This document shows, piece by piece, positions 22,307-30,844 of a stretch of 32,013 bases of DNA. Source of the DNA: Eubacterium aggregans (GTDB lineage: Bacteria > Bacillota > Clostridia > Eubacteriales > Eubacteriaceae); contig NZ_FNRK01000029.1 of assembly GCF_900107815.1 (NCBI RefSeq), positions 1 to 32,013 on the forward strand. Reading direction: 5' to 3'. Each line of letters begins with the position of its first letter. Position 1 is the stretch's first letter. A program made the position numbers and the translations under genes. The notes under the pieces were generated by a model. The model did no database searches and was not told the DNA's origin. It saw only the letters and a list, made by a program, of their open reading frames with translations.

Positions 22307-25300
22307 TTAAATGAGATGGAGGCGGCTGCCCGCCTCTGTTTTTTCCACAATAACCTGGGCATCTACTCGCTCCTTGAGCTCCTCTACATGGGAGATGATG
22401 CCCACCGTTCGGCCCGTGGTGCGGATGCGGGCCAGGCAATTCATGGCTTTATCCAGGGCGTCCTTATCCAGGGTGGCAAAGCCCTCATCGATAAAGATGG
22501 TTTCCAGGGAGATCCCCCCGGCAGTAGATTGGATAATATCTGACAGACCCAGGGCCATGGACAGGGCGGCGACAAAGGTTTCTCCTCCGGAGAGGGATGC
22601 GGCGCTCCGGGCCCTACCGGTGTAAGCGTCGTCCACCTCAATTTCCAGGCCATGGCTGCTTTTATCCCCATGGTTTCCAGCAATCATCAGGTGATAGCGC
22701 CCGTTGCTGCTTTCTTCTAAAAAGCCGTTGGCGGCCTCCAGGATATCGCTTAAATAAGCTGAAAGGATATAGTTTTCCAGTTTAATTTTAGGCTTCCCGG
22801 AAACCTTCCCCTTAATGGTATCTCCCAGCTCAGTGAGAATTTCCAGCTTTTGGCGCACCTGACGGCGTTTTTCCTCCAGACTTCCTAGCTTGTTCACTTG
22901 GTTGCCGTTTATCCGTCTGCGCTGGGTGATTTGACTAATGGCCTCCCGCAGGCCCCCTAAAGCTTCCTCAATGGCCACCTTTTCCCTTTGAAGAACCTGG
23001 AGATCCACCGGTGTTTTTCCGGCAAGCTCGCCTTCAAAGCCTTTTAAGAGGGCGGTGTTGGTGGCACAGCTTTGGTCGTAGGCCGCCAGGGTCTCGGCCA
23101 TGGCCTCCAAATCCTCTGACTTTAAGCTGTGGTAGGCCTGATAATCAATCCGCGTGAATCCGGCGGTATCCAGGGCGGCGATAAAGGCCTTCTCCCGAGT
23201 ATCCCGCTGGGTCCTAGCCTCCTCGGTCTGCTTTTCAAGGCTCTGGCGTATTCCTTCCAATCCCCCCAGGGTTTCCCGGGACTGGGCCAGCTCCTTTAAA
23301 ATACCCTCTGCCTGACGTTGGCGCCGTTGCACCCCTTCTCTTAAGGTTTCTCCACCTTGGAGAATATCCTCAATCTGCCCTTGTCCACCATCAGGCAGGA
23401 GGGTGATTTCCAGATCCCTGGCCTGGTCCTCAATCTCTCGCCACTTGGATTGGAGGATACCATTGCTTTCATTTAAGGCTGTTTTTGCACCTTCGTAGGC
23501 GGCTTCAATGGATTGCCCCTGGCTCAAGGCTTTTTCCAGACCTTGCAATTGTTCTTCTTTTGTCCGGATGTCTTGGCGCAGGGCTTTGAGACGGCCCTCT
23601 TCATCCTTATAACGCTCCCGGAGCTGGTCTCTGGTTTTTTGAAGAGCTTCAATTTCCTGGTCCAGGGCTATGGGGTCTGGCAGCTGGGGCTCCCGGTTAA
23701 GGGCGATCAATTGACCTTCAATCTCCCCGCGTTTAGCCTGTTTTTCCCGGGTATGGAAGGCGTTTTGCTCCGCCATGGCAGCCAGCCGTCCGCTGAGCCG
23801 GCTGCATGCTTCTCGGGCTTTTTTTAAATCCTCGCTGGTGGCCAGAGCTTCCAGAGGGATGGCAGGATCGGGGTGGTGGATCGCCCCACATACCGGACAG
23901 GGTGCGCCATCCTGTAAATGCTTGGCCAGCTCTCCCGCCGCGGATTCCTGTTGAATACGCTCGATGCGGTCCCGTTCCTGCTCCCACTGCTTAAGCTCCT
24001 GCTTCACCCCCAGGCGCTCCCGGTCCATTTCCTTTAAAGCCGCCCGGGATGCGTTCATTTTTTCAAGAGCTTCCTGGATAGCGGCCAGACCATCGATATG
24101 GGTAGTCAGGGTCGTGCCCTCTTCCCGGATATCCACCTGCTCACCCTGACCCTTTAGCAGGGCTTTCCGGTCTCCAGACAGAGCTTCCTCCAAAAGTGCT
24201 TTTTCCCTTATTTTGGCGGCTAATTCCTCCTGGCTCTTTTGAAGGGCTTCCATGGCCCCCTGGTGCTCTTTGTGCCGAGAGGAAACGCCCTCAAACGCCT
24301 CCAACTGCTTGGATAGTTCCCCAAGCCTCCGGGCCCGGGCCTCCATCTCCTCGGTTTCCCGCTTATAGGCGGGGTCCTCCACCTGGGCCGCCTGGGCCTC
24401 CAGGCTTTTCTGGGCCTGGAGCTGGGCCTGGATGGCTTTTTCCTGCTGGGTTAATTCAGCTTTTACCTGTTGGTGATGGTGGATTTCCTCCTGGTAGCGT
24501 TTTTCCAGGGGCCGAATATCCAAGGCCCTACGGCCCCGTTCCCGCTGGTGTCCCAGAGCAGCCATCTCCTGGCTTTTTGCCTTCATAAGCTCAGCTTGTT
24601 CCTTTTCTTCCTCCCAGGCCTTAAACCGGGCGTTCAAACTTTCTCCAGCCCCCAGCTGGGCTAATACCCCCTGTAGTCGACTGTTCTGTTTTTCCAGGGC
24701 TTCCCCCAGGGCTTCGGCTTCCGCCTGATCTGCCTGATCCTGGGCTGATACCAAAAGCAGCAGGGCATCCAGGGTATGGCTCTGCTCCGCAATGGCATGG
24801 GCCAGGGGAGAGTCCGGAATGGCTAAAAGGGCCTGCTCCTCCCGAAGACGATCGTGTTCCAACTGCTCGAAGGCCATCCGGACCCGGCCGGTGTGCTCCT
24901 CCACCCTCTGGGCGAAGGATTCAAAGATATCCAGACGAAAGATGCTCTTTAACAGAGCTTGGCGTTCATTACGGCTGGCTTTTAGGAGCCGGCTGAATTC
25001 CCCCTGGGGCAACAGCACAATCTGCCTGAATTGGGCGTAGGAAAGGCCGATAATTTCTCCAATGGCGACATCCACCTCCTCCACAGCACTGGCCATAAGA
25101 TGTTCTTCTCCCTCCACCAGCTGGTACAATGCCACCTCGTGCTTTTGGGCGACAATCCGGTTTCCCCGCTGGCTCTTCCTGCGCTGCTCCGGTATCCGGT
25201 GGATACGGTAGGTCTGTGCCCCGACGGCAAAGGTGAAGTCCACACTGGCCAGGGCGTCGTCCCCCACAAAGTCGCTTTTTAATCCCTTGGCCAGACGGTC

Positions 25301-25471
25301 CGGGCTGCTGGCCTCGTGGTAAAGGGCGTAGCAAATGGCATCAAAGAGAGTGGTTTTTCCGCTGCCTGTGGGACCACTGATGAGAAAGAGGGCCTCATTC
25401 AGTCTGGAAAAATCCAGAGATTCATCAATAAAGGGACCAAAATTTTGTACAATCAGCTTAATGGGTCTCAT
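22307..25471 (-). CDS. sbcC: Nuclease SbcCD, ATPase subunit SbcC (Rad50-like)
   Basis: The 1054-residue SMC-like ATPase partner of SbcD. The complex cleaves DNA hairpins and processes double-strand ends. The N-terminal Walker A is GPTGSGKTTLFDAICYAL (about 34-50). Two long coiled coils flank the zinc hook CPVCG at about residue 523. The C-terminal lobe has the LSGGE signature and Walker B FIDEGFATLD. The length is typical, with no frameshift. Its start overlaps the sbcD stop by 14 bases, as usual for this pair. Several long antisense reading frames across it are codon-bias artefacts. Confidence 0.96.
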   Translation of the reverse strand: MRPIKLIVQNFGPFIDESLDFSRLNEALFLISGPTGSGKTTLFDAICYALYHEASSPDRLAKGLKSDFVGDDALASVDFTFAVGAQTYRIHRIPEQRRKSQRGNRIVAQKHEVALYQLVEGEEHLMASAVEEVDVAIGEIIGLSYAQFRQIVLLPQGEFSRLLKASRNERQALLKSIFRLDIFESFAQRVEEHTGRVRMAFEQLEHDRLREEQALLAIPDSPLAHAIAEQSHTLDALLLLVSAQDQADQAEAEALGEALEKQNSRLQGVLAQLGAGESLNARFKAWEEEKEQAELMKAKSQEMAALGHQRERGRRALDIRPLEKRYQEEIHHHQQVKAELTQQEKAIQAQLQAQKSLEAQAAQVEDPAYKRETEEMEARARRLGELSKQLEAFEGVSSRHKEHQGAMEALQKSQEELAAKIREKALLEEALSGDRKALLKGQGEQVDIREEGTTLTTHIDGLAAIQEALEKMNASRAALKEMDRERLGVKQELKQWEQERDRIERIQQESAAGELAKHLQDGAPCPVCGAIHHPDPAIPLEALATSEDLKKAREACSRLSGRLAAMAEQNAFHTREKQAKRGEIEGQLIALNREPQLPDPIALDQEIEALQKTRDQLRERYKDEEGRLKALRQDIRTKEEQLQGLEKALSQGQSIEAAYEGAKTALNESNGILQSKWREIEDQARDLEITLLPDGGQGQIEDILQGGETLREGVQRRQRQAEGILKELAQSRETLGGLEGIRQSLEKQTEEARTQRDTREKAFIAALDTAGFTRIDYQAYHSLKSEDLEAMAETLAAYDQSCATNTALLKGFEGELAGKTPVDLQVLQREKVAIEEALGGLREAISQITQRRRINGNQVNKLGSLEEKRRQVRQKLEILTELGDTIKGKVSGKPKIKLENYILSAYLSDILEAANGFLEESSNGRYHLMIAGNHGDKSSHGLEIEVDDAYTGRARSAASLSGGETFVAALSMALGLSDIIQSTAGGISLETIFIDEGFATLDKDALDKAMNCLARIRTTGRTVGIISHVEELKERVDAQVIVEKTEAGSRLHLI

Positions 25472-26618
25472 GGGTTTCCTCCATAATCTCCCGGGCCACC
25501 GCCTGCTTTTCGGGGGTTAGGGGCTCTCCGTGAATTTGCTCGTAGAAGTCCTCAAAGAGGGCCAGAGGGTCAGACAGCCGTTCTTTAATCCGTTTGGTGG
25601 TGGTGCTTCCCCTGGAAATACTTTGGCTTTGGTACTCCATCTCCAGCACATTGGGATAGACCTTTTTTAGCTGCTCCATGGGATTCAAGCGCCGCACGCC
25701 ATCGGTGAGAATCACCTTGATGTAATCCTCCCGCCCTGGGTGATCTAGAGCAGAAGCCCCGGTGAGGTCATCCAGGGTGCCGATGAGAATGGCCATATCC
25801 CGGAGAGTGGGAAGGGACTTGGTGCGAATATCCACCTCTCCACTCCCGTCCATATCCACCAGGGTAACGGATTTATGCTGATTGACCTCGGAGAAGGAGT
25901 ATTTAAACAGGGAGCCAGCGTAGCGAATGCGGTCATCCCCAACCCTTTGGGGGCGATGGAGATGGCCCAGAGCCACGTAATCAAAGGCCCGGAAGAGGGA
26001 GGACCGGGCAAAGGAGATTCCGCCGATTTCAATGGGCCGGACAGAGTCATCCAAATCCCCATCCTCAGGCAAATGGCTGAGAATCATGCCATGGGTAATG
26101 AGGACGTGGCGCAGGGAGGGGTCCATACGCTTTTCAATATCTTCCAAAATAGCCGCGTACATATCCTGATAATCCCGGACGCTTTCCTCTCCGGTAATAT
26201 CCCGATATTCCACAGGCTTGACAAAGGGAACGGGCCAAAAGGCGACGCCACCTTGGCCATCCTCCAGGACGATGGGCTCCGGACTGGGCGTAAAGACCCC
26301 TCGGATATACAGACCCCGTTTTTCCAAAATACCACTGGTAAAGGCCAGGCGCTGGCCGCCGTCGTGATTTCCCCCGATGATAATCGTCGGAATTTTCAGC
26401 TCTAAAATAACGGTGTCCAGAATGTCATCCACCAAAGACAGGGCCTCCCGGGAGGGGATAGAGCGGTCGTATAAATCCCCGGCGATGATGAGGACATCCG
26501 GCAGTTCCCGGCGAAGGAGAGCCCTGAGACCCTCTAAAATAGCCGCCTGGTCCCCCAGGAGACTGCGCTGATTTAAGAAGCGTCCGATGTGCCAGTCGGA
26601 GGTATGGAGTATTTTCAT
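25458..26618 (-). CDS. sbcD: Nuclease SbcCD, exonuclease subunit SbcD (Mre11-like)
   Basis: A 386-residue Mn-dependent 3'-5' exonuclease and endonuclease subunit. Metallophosphoesterase motifs appear in order: TSDWHIG, GDLYDRSIPS, GGNHDGG, LITHGM and LGHLHRPQ. The ATG at 26618 is chosen over an in-frame upstream start at 26672 because it begins MKILHTSDWHIG, the family norm, and AAAGGATG precedes it. It is translationally coupled to sbcC. A terminator 27 bases upstream of its start separates it from the preceding membrane protein gene; its own promoter was not clearly seen. Confidence 0.96.
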   Translation of the reverse strand: MKILHTSDWHIGRFLNQRSLLGDQAAILEGLRALLRRELPDVLIIAGDLYDRSIPSREALSLVDDILDTVILELKIPTIIIGGNHDGGQRLAFTSGILEKRGLYIRGVFTPSPEPIVLEDGQGGVAFWPVPFVKPVEYRDITGEESVRDYQDMYAAILEDIEKRMDPSLRHVLITHGMILSHLPEDGDLDDSVRPIEIGGISFARSSLFRAFDYVALGHLHRPQRVGDDRIRYAGSLFKYSFSEVNQHKSVTLVDMDGSGEVDIRTKSLPTLRDMAILIGTLDDLTGASALDHPGREDYIKVILTDGVRRLNPMEQLKKVYPNVLEMEYQSQSISRGSTTTKRIKERLSDPLALFEDFYEQIHGEPLTPEKQAVAREIMEETHETH

Positions 26619-26644
26619 GGGACTTTCATCCTTTCTGCTTAGTG

Positions 26645-26667
26645 AAAAAGGCCAGCACAAGCTGGCC
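26645..26667 (-). terminator. Terminator downstream of the small membrane protein gene
   Basis: Perfect 7-bp stem GGCCAGC/GCTGGCC with a four-base loop. On the minus strand it is followed by five T. It lies between the membrane protein stop and sbcD. Confidence 0.8.
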
Positions 26668-26675
26668 CCCAAACA

Positions 26676-27209
26676 CTACTTCTTTTTCTTACTGCCGGAT
26701 ACGGCCTTCTGATTGCTTTCCACCAATTGCTTGACTTCTTTGAAGAATTTGGGAGAGCACTGAATTTTAACACTCTTCTTCCCGCCGCTCACCCGATAGG
26801 TAATGACGTATTTTGCCATCCCCTCGATGGCTCCAACGGTAAGATTTTGGGGCTTACCCGCGGTGTTTTTATAATTCTCTTCCTTCACGACCCCCAGAAA
26901 ATCCTTGGTGGGAATATCTGCGACCTGCTTATTCCAAAATAAAATCTTGCGATCCACGGTCAGCTTCGCGTGACTTAACAGCATATCAAAACTGGTGGAG
27001 ATATAGCGCAGTACGAAGATGAAGAGAAGGATCATGATAGCCAGGGCAGCAATCCCAATTCCCGTTTTAAGGGCGTAGTCCTCAATCGATCCTGCAAATC
27101 GATCATACAATAGGATATAGGCGATGACGAATACCCCGATCCCTACCATAATCATTGGGCTAAATTCCCGCATCCTTACATTTTCCCTTGCTTTTACAGC
27201 CATGTCCAT
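26676..27209 (-). CDS. Small membrane protein, possible PH-like domain
   Basis: A 177-residue protein with two hydrophobic segments (about residues 18-36 and 48-68), then a cytoplasmic-looking domain. The order of strands (LTVDRKILFWNKQVADIPTKDF, then VITYRVSGG) resembles bacterial PH (bPH/YdbT-like) domains, but this is a weak impression. It ends in a lysine-rich tail. Two ATGs six bases apart follow AAAGGAG; either may be used. The function is unknown. It is monocistronic with its own promoter and terminator. Confidence 0.72.
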   Translation of the reverse strand: MDMAVKARENVRMREFSPMIMVGIGVFVIAYILLYDRFAGSIEDYALKTGIGIAALAIMILLFIFVLRYISTSFDMLLSHAKLTVDRKILFWNKQVADIPTKDFLGVVKEENYKNTAGKPQNLTVGAIEGMAKYVITYRVSGGKKSVKIQCSPKFFKEVKQLVESNQKAVSGSKKKK

Positions 27210-27238
27210 TGTACTCCTTTTTCCGTTATGTTCCTTCT

Positions 27239-27267
27239 ATTATACCGTAAACTACCGGGATTACCAA
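27239..27267 (-). promoter_or_regulatory. Promoter of the small membrane protein gene
   Basis: Minus strand: -35 TTGGTA (27267-27262), 17-base spacer, -10 TATAAT (27244-27239). Confidence 0.75.
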
Positions 27268-27305
27268 TGCTCTTTTTCGAAGTCCCCCGGAACCAAAAAC
27301 CGCTT

Positions 27306-27333
27306 TTAAAAAAACCGCCCCAAAGGAGCGGTT
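27306..27333 (-). terminator. Terminator of the rubredoxin genes
   Basis: Nine-bp stem AACCGCTCC/GGGGCGGTT (one T-G pair) with a three-base loop, followed on the minus strand by a T run. It lies 20 bases after the rubredoxin stop. Confidence 0.88.
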
Positions 27334-27352
27334 CATTCATCATTTTATGGAT

Positions 27353-27514
27353 TTATTCGACAGGCTCAAAGGATTCTTTGCCGACGCCGCAATCCGGACA
27401 TTCCCAATCTTCAGGGACATTTTCCCAAGCTGTACCAGCGGGCACGCCGTTTGTGGGATCACCCACTTCGGGATCATAGATATAACCACAGACATCACAT
27501 ACATATTTTTGCAT
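27353..27514 (-). CDS. Rubredoxin (53 residues)
   Basis: A complete small electron carrier that binds one iron through four cysteines: C6 and C9 in CDVCGY, C39 and C42 in CPDCGVGK. The core YDPEVGDP and the aromatic PEDWECP segment match canonical rubredoxins exactly. GGAGG lies eight bases before the ATG. It lies downstream of a second rubredoxin on the same strand with 50 bases between, so the two probably form one transcript. Likely roles in anaerobes are reduction of rubrerythrin or superoxide reductase in oxygen defence. Confidence 0.95.
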   Translation of the reverse strand: MQKYVCDVCGYIYDPEVGDPTNGVPAGTAWENVPEDWECPDCGVGKESFEPVE

Positions 27515-27564
27515 CGTAACTTCCTCCACTATTTTTGATTTATTATACGTTGGAAAACTTAAAC

Positions 27565-27738
27565 CTATCGGTCATGTTTTTCAAAATACTCCTTACCCAG
27601 CTGACACCAGGGACAGACCCAATCCTCCGGGACTTGTTCCCAGGGGGTGCCGGCAGGGATGCCGTGGGCGGGATCGCCCTCTTCAGGATTATAGATGTAA
27701 TTGCAGACGACACAGATATATTTATCCAATGCGCTCAT
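27565..27738 (-). CDS. Rubredoxin (57 residues)
   Basis: A second rubredoxin, with [15 protein letters not shown] and CPWCQLGK as iron ligands. In it the usual Gly after each CxxC is changed to Asn or Gln (CVVCN, CPWCQ), which may shift its redox potential. The ATG at 27738 is used because it gives a normal N terminus after AGGTGGAGG; an upstream extension to 27909 would overlap pdxT. It lies 61 bases after pdxT and has its own promoter. Confidence 0.93.
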   Translation of the reverse strand: MSALDKYICVVCNYIYNPEEGDPAHGIPAGTPWEQVPEDWVCPWCQLGKEYFEKHDR

Positions 27739-27760
27739 ACCTCCACCTTTTTTCTTTCTT

Positions 27761-27790
27761 ATTATACTCCTTCTAAGGTGGAAAAAACAA
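27761..27790 (-). promoter_or_regulatory. Promoter of the rubredoxin pair
   Basis: Minus strand: -35 TTGTTT (27790-27785), 18-base spacer, -10 TATAAT (27766-27761), between the pdxT stop and the rubredoxin start. Confidence 0.65.
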
Positions 27791-27799
27791 GTAAATTTT

Positions 27800-28375
27800 T
27801 TATATCCCGCAGAAGTTCCTGATAAAATACTGATGGAATCGCTCATCTCCAGTGACCTCAGGATGAAAGGCTGTGGCCAAAAGCTTAAAACCCTGACGGG
27901 CGGCAACAATATGCCCGTCCACCCTGGACAGCACCGTCACCTGGGGGCCCACGCTTTTAATGTAGGGTGCCCGGATAAAGGCCAGGGGAATGGGGGAGGG
28001 GGATACCTCTTCAATGGTAGTCTGGGTGGTAAAGCTGTCCAGCTGGGTACCGTAGGCATTGCGGCGCACCGCCATGTCCATCACCCCCAAGTGGGACGCT
28101 TCCCCTTCAATTTTCCGGGCTAACAGAATCAGACCCGCACAGGTTCCCCATACCGGTAATCCTCCCTGGATTTTTTCTTTAAGGGGTGCCATTAAATGGA
28201 AATCCCTCAGCAGCTTTGCCATGGTGGTGCTTTCACCTCCGGGCAGGATCAGTCCGGATAACCCCTCAAAGCCGAGGGCGGTTTTAACGGGCCGGGCCTC
28301 TGCCCCACAGGCCCTCAAAGCATCCAAATGCTCGGTAACGGCCCCCTGGAGGGAGAGGACCCCCACAATCGCCAC
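27800..28375 (-). CDS. pdxT: Pyridoxal 5'-phosphate synthase, glutaminase subunit PdxT
   Basis: A 191-residue glutaminase that feeds ammonia to PdxS for direct synthesis of pyridoxal phosphate. It shows the family start [25 protein letters not shown], the nucleophile in [10 protein letters not shown] and the His-Glu pair in [10 protein letters not shown]. It is two bases downstream of the pdxS stop, so the pair is an operon. The length is normal. Confidence 0.95.
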   Translation of the reverse strand: MAIVGVLSLQGAVTEHLDALRACGAEARPVKTALGFEGLSGLILPGGESTTMAKLLRDFHLMAPLKEKIQGGLPVWGTCAGLILLARKIEGEASHLGVMDMAVRRNAYGTQLDSFTTQTTIEEVSPSPIPLAFIRAPYIKSVGPQVTVLSRVDGHIVAARQGFKLLATAFHPEVTGDERFHQYFIRNFCGI

Positions 28376-28377
28376 CG

Positions 28378-29250
28378 CTACCAGCCCCGTTTGGCATAAA
28401 GCTGGGATTCTGGGATTTCCCGGATATCCACACCAGACATGGCCTTGCCCAGGCCCTCTGAAACCTGGGCCAGAATATCCGGATCATCATAGTAGGCCGT
28501 GGCCTTCACAATGGCTCGTCCCACCTTTTCCGGATTGGCAGATTTAAAGATGCCCGAGCCCACAAAGACCCCCTCGCTGCCCAACTGCATCATCAGTGCG
28601 GCGTCAGCCGGAGTAGCAATTCCCCCTGCGGAAAAATTAACCACGGGCAAATGACCCTCCCGATGGACAGCGCACACCAGCTCGTAGGGCGCTCCCATTT
28701 CCTTGGCAGCGGTCATCAGCTCATCCTGATTCAGCCCGACGATCCGGCGGATATCCGCCTGGATGGTGCGCATATGGCGGACGGCTTCCACCACATTGCC
28801 GGTGCCCGCTTCACCCTTTGTCCGGATCATGGAGGCTCCTTCACCAATGCGTCTCAGGGCTTCCCCCAAATTTCGCGCCCCACAGACAAAGGGCACCTTA
28901 AAGGCTTTTTTATCGATATGGTACTGATCATCCGCCGGGGTAAGGACCTCGCTTTCGTCAATATAATCCACCCCCAGGGCCTCTAAAATTCGGGCTTCTG
29001 CCAAATGACCGATACGGGCTTTGGCCATCACCGGAATGGTCACCGCTGCCTGTATTTCCCGAATCATCTTCGGGTCAGACATCCGGGCCACGCCACCTTC
29101 CTTTCGAATATCCGAGGGAACCCGTTCCAGAGCCATCACGGCGACAGCACCGCAATCCTGGGCGATTTTTGCCTCCTCCGGTGTGGTGACGTCCATAATG
29201 ACGCCCCCCTTAAACATCTGTGCTAAATTCTGATTTAAATTCTGAGTCAT
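28378..29250 (-). CDS. pdxS: Pyridoxal 5'-phosphate synthase, lyase subunit PdxS
   Basis: A 290-residue TIM-barrel enzyme that assembles PLP from ribose 5-phosphate, glyceraldehyde 3-phosphate and ammonia. The catalytic lysines are in VMAKARIGH and [11 protein letters not shown]; the Asp of GGVIMDV and the [16 protein letters not shown] phosphate-binding segment are present. The ATG at 29250 (MTQNLNQNL) is chosen over the GTG at 29268 because AGAAGG lies before it at good spacing. It forms a dodecamer with PdxT in known systems. No PdxR/MocR regulator is adjacent. Confidence 0.96.
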   Translation of the reverse strand: MTQNLNQNLAQMFKGGVIMDVTTPEEAKIAQDCGAVAVMALERVPSDIRKEGGVARMSDPKMIREIQAAVTIPVMAKARIGHLAEARILEALGVDYIDESEVLTPADDQYHIDKKAFKVPFVCGARNLGEALRRIGEGASMIRTKGEAGTGNVVEAVRHMRTIQADIRRIVGLNQDELMTAAKEMGAPYELVCAVHREGHLPVVNFSAGGIATPADAALMMQLGSEGVFVGSGIFKSANPEKVGRAIVKATAYYDDPDILAQVSEGLGKAMSGVDIREIPESQLYAKRGW

Positions 29251-29309
29251 CGCTTTGCCTTCTATCACGAAACCTGCAGGTTTTTGGTATTTCTCTGAGA
29301 TTAGGTTTC

Positions 29310-29337
29310 ATTATAGCCCTTCCTGATGCCAACGCAA
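29310..29337 (-). promoter_or_regulatory. Promoter of pdxST
   Basis: Minus strand: -35 TTGCGT (29337-29332), 16-base spacer, -10 TATAAT (29315-29310). Confidence 0.65.
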
Positions 29338-29414
29338 CAACCAGTTTTAGAGTTTTTAATGGGTTCAGTTTGGGCAGCAACGAACAGGCAGACCCTTTTA
29401 TTCACCCTTTCCTA

Positions 29415-29443
29415 TGGAAAAACCCAGGAGTTTCCCGTATAAT
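29415..29443 (+). promoter_or_regulatory. Promoter of the nucleosidase gene
   Basis: -10 TATAAT (29438-29443) with a weak -35 TGGAAA (29415-29420) at 17 bases, about 40 bases before the ATG. Confidence 0.5.
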
Positions 29444-29480
29444 AGAATTAATTCTAAGGAATAAAGGATGGTAAATTACA

Positions 29481-30281
29481 ATGAAAAAATCAAAGGGTTT
29501 ATGGCTTGGTTCTCTGACCGCTCTGGGAGCCGCTGCCTCACTGGGCCGCTTTTTCTATGACAAACAACGCAACTCTGATAAAAAGACCTATGGCATTATC
29601 TGCGCCATGGAAAGTGAAGTAGCACCCCTGCGGGAGGCTATGGACATCAATCGGACCAAAGAAATTTCCGGCTTGATTTTTTACCAAGGGATGATTGGAC
29701 GCCAGCGGGTGGTGCTGGTTCAATGTGGGGTCGGTAAGGTCAACGCAGCACTGTGTGCGGAGGTCCTATGTACCTGCTTTGACGTGGACATCCTCATCAA
29801 CACAGGGGTGGCCGGTACTCCGGATCCCCAGATTAGGCAGGGGGATATCGTCATTTCCACCCAGGCCGTCCATCACGATATGGATGCAACGCCCCTGGGT
29901 TTTGCTAAGGGCGAGGTTCCGGATATGGATATGATTTACTTCCAGGCCGATAACGATTTAGTGGCCAAGGCCCGAAGTGCCGCAGAAACAAGCGATATCG
30001 GCGATGCCCGGGTCTTTGAAGGCACCATTGCCAGCGGCGACCAATTTATCGCCGGAGAGGAACAAACCGCTCCCATTGTTAAGAACTTTGCCCCCAAGGC
30101 CGTGGAAATGGAAGGGGCTGCCATCGCCCATGTGGCCTGGGCCAATAAAGTTCCCTTCGTCATCATCCGTTCCATCAGTGACAATGCTGACGGCAGCGCC
30201 CCCTTATCCTATCCGGAATTCTTACCCATCGCCGCCCGGAATTCCTGCGCTGTGGTCGCGGCCATGCTGGCCATGGACTAA
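29481..30281 (+). CDS. MTA/SAH nucleosidase with N-terminal hydrophobic anchor
   Basis: A 266-residue protein. Residues from about 36 on are a complete 5'-methylthioadenosine/S-adenosylhomocysteine nucleosidase: the catalytic Glu region GIICAMESEV, NTGVAG, the substrate-binding VEMEGAAIAHVA and catalytic Asp in RSISDNADG. It would cleave adenine from MTA, SAH and 5'-deoxyadenosine. The first 35 residues are unusual: MKKSKG then a hydrophobic Leu/Ala/Gly stretch, resembling a signal anchor. The start follows AAAGGATGG; no internal ATG with a ribosome binding site would give the short cytosolic form. Membrane tethering or export is inferred. Confidence 0.9.
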   Translation: MKKSKGLWLGSLTALGAAASLGRFFYDKQRNSDKKTYGIICAMESEVAPLREAMDINRTKEISGLIFYQGMIGRQRVVLVQCGVGKVNAALCAEVLCTCFDVDILINTGVAGTPDPQIRQGDIVISTQAVHHDMDATPLGFAKGEVPDMDMIYFQADNDLVAKARSAAETSDIGDARVFEGTIASGDQFIAGEEQTAPIVKNFAPKAVEMEGAAIAHVAWANKVPFVIIRSISDNADGSAPLSYPEFLPIAARNSCAVVAAMLAMD

Positions 30282-30303
30282 GGCATTCCGATATCCACCG
30301 CTA

Positions 30304-30347
30304 AAAAAACCGTGAGTCCTCTGCATCACAGAGGGTTCACGGTTTTT
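30304..30347. terminator. Bidirectional terminator between mtnN-like gene and charged-protein gene
   Basis: Stem AAACCGTGA/TCACGGTTT and CCTCTG/CAGAGG separated by a GT/GT internal loop, with a five-base CATCA apex. T runs flank it on both strands, so it can serve both convergent genes. Confidence 0.88.
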
Positions 30348-30357
30348 ATTCAGATTT

Positions 30358-30684
30358 TTATTTTTCGCCTTTTTTCTCAATTTTAGCGGCTTCTTTATCG
30401 AGGGCATATTCCCGTCGATTATCCTGATCAAAAGCATGAATTTCATCCCTGATTTCACGCCTGCGTTCCTTTTCTTCTTTTCGGGCGTCCCGGGCATCTT
30501 CTCGGGTGCCTGCCACATCGGCCTTTGCTGCCGCCTTTTCCTTTTGATGTGCGGACTTGACCTCTTCCTTCATCTGCTGCTTAAGGTCCTTGGCAAATTC
30601 ATGCTCTTCTTTGCGTTCCTCCCACAGGGATTCCCGCTGTTCCCGACGTGATTCTTTACAATCAATGCTTTCCTTTGAACTCAT
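30358..30684 (-). CDS. Small highly charged helical protein of unknown function
   Basis: A 108-residue protein rich in Lys, Glu, Arg and Asp with few hydrophobic residues, predicted to be one long helix or coiled coil (for example EERKEEHEFAKDLKQQMK and KEEKERRREIRDEI). It lacks tryptophan-rich or cysteine motifs apart from one Cys near the N terminus. The ATG at 30684 follows AAGGAGG; an in-frame upstream start lacks one. No family was recognised. Confidence 0.7.
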   Translation of the reverse strand: MSSKESIDCKESRREQRESLWEERKEEHEFAKDLKQQMKEEVKSAHQKEKAAAKADVAGTREDARDARKEEKERRREIRDEIHAFDQDNRREYALDKEAAKIEKKGEK

Positions 30685-30763
30685 GATAAATCCTCCTTTT
30701 GTAATTCGCAGACCAATACCCTTACCTGGCATTCGTCTGTGTTGTACGAATAACCAATAATGA

Positions 30764-30844
30764 CTTATCTTCTCAAACCTTGTTATTGAGTATATCCAGA
30801 CAAGATAAGGTTCTCCTTAACCACAAAGAGTGGTTCAGCAGGGA
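30764..30844. other. Intergenic stretch with inverted repeats
   Basis: Between the GT-like gene and the charged protein gene lie an 8-bp inverted repeat CTTATCTT/AAGATAAG around a TATACTC-like -10 (minus strand) and an AACCAC/GTGGTT hairpin. No clear -35 or T-tract was found. Confidence 0.4.

Noticed and set aside
25875-26405. 176-codon plus-strand frame inside sbcD
   Set aside because: It is antisense to conserved SbcD motifs and has no start signal or family similarity.
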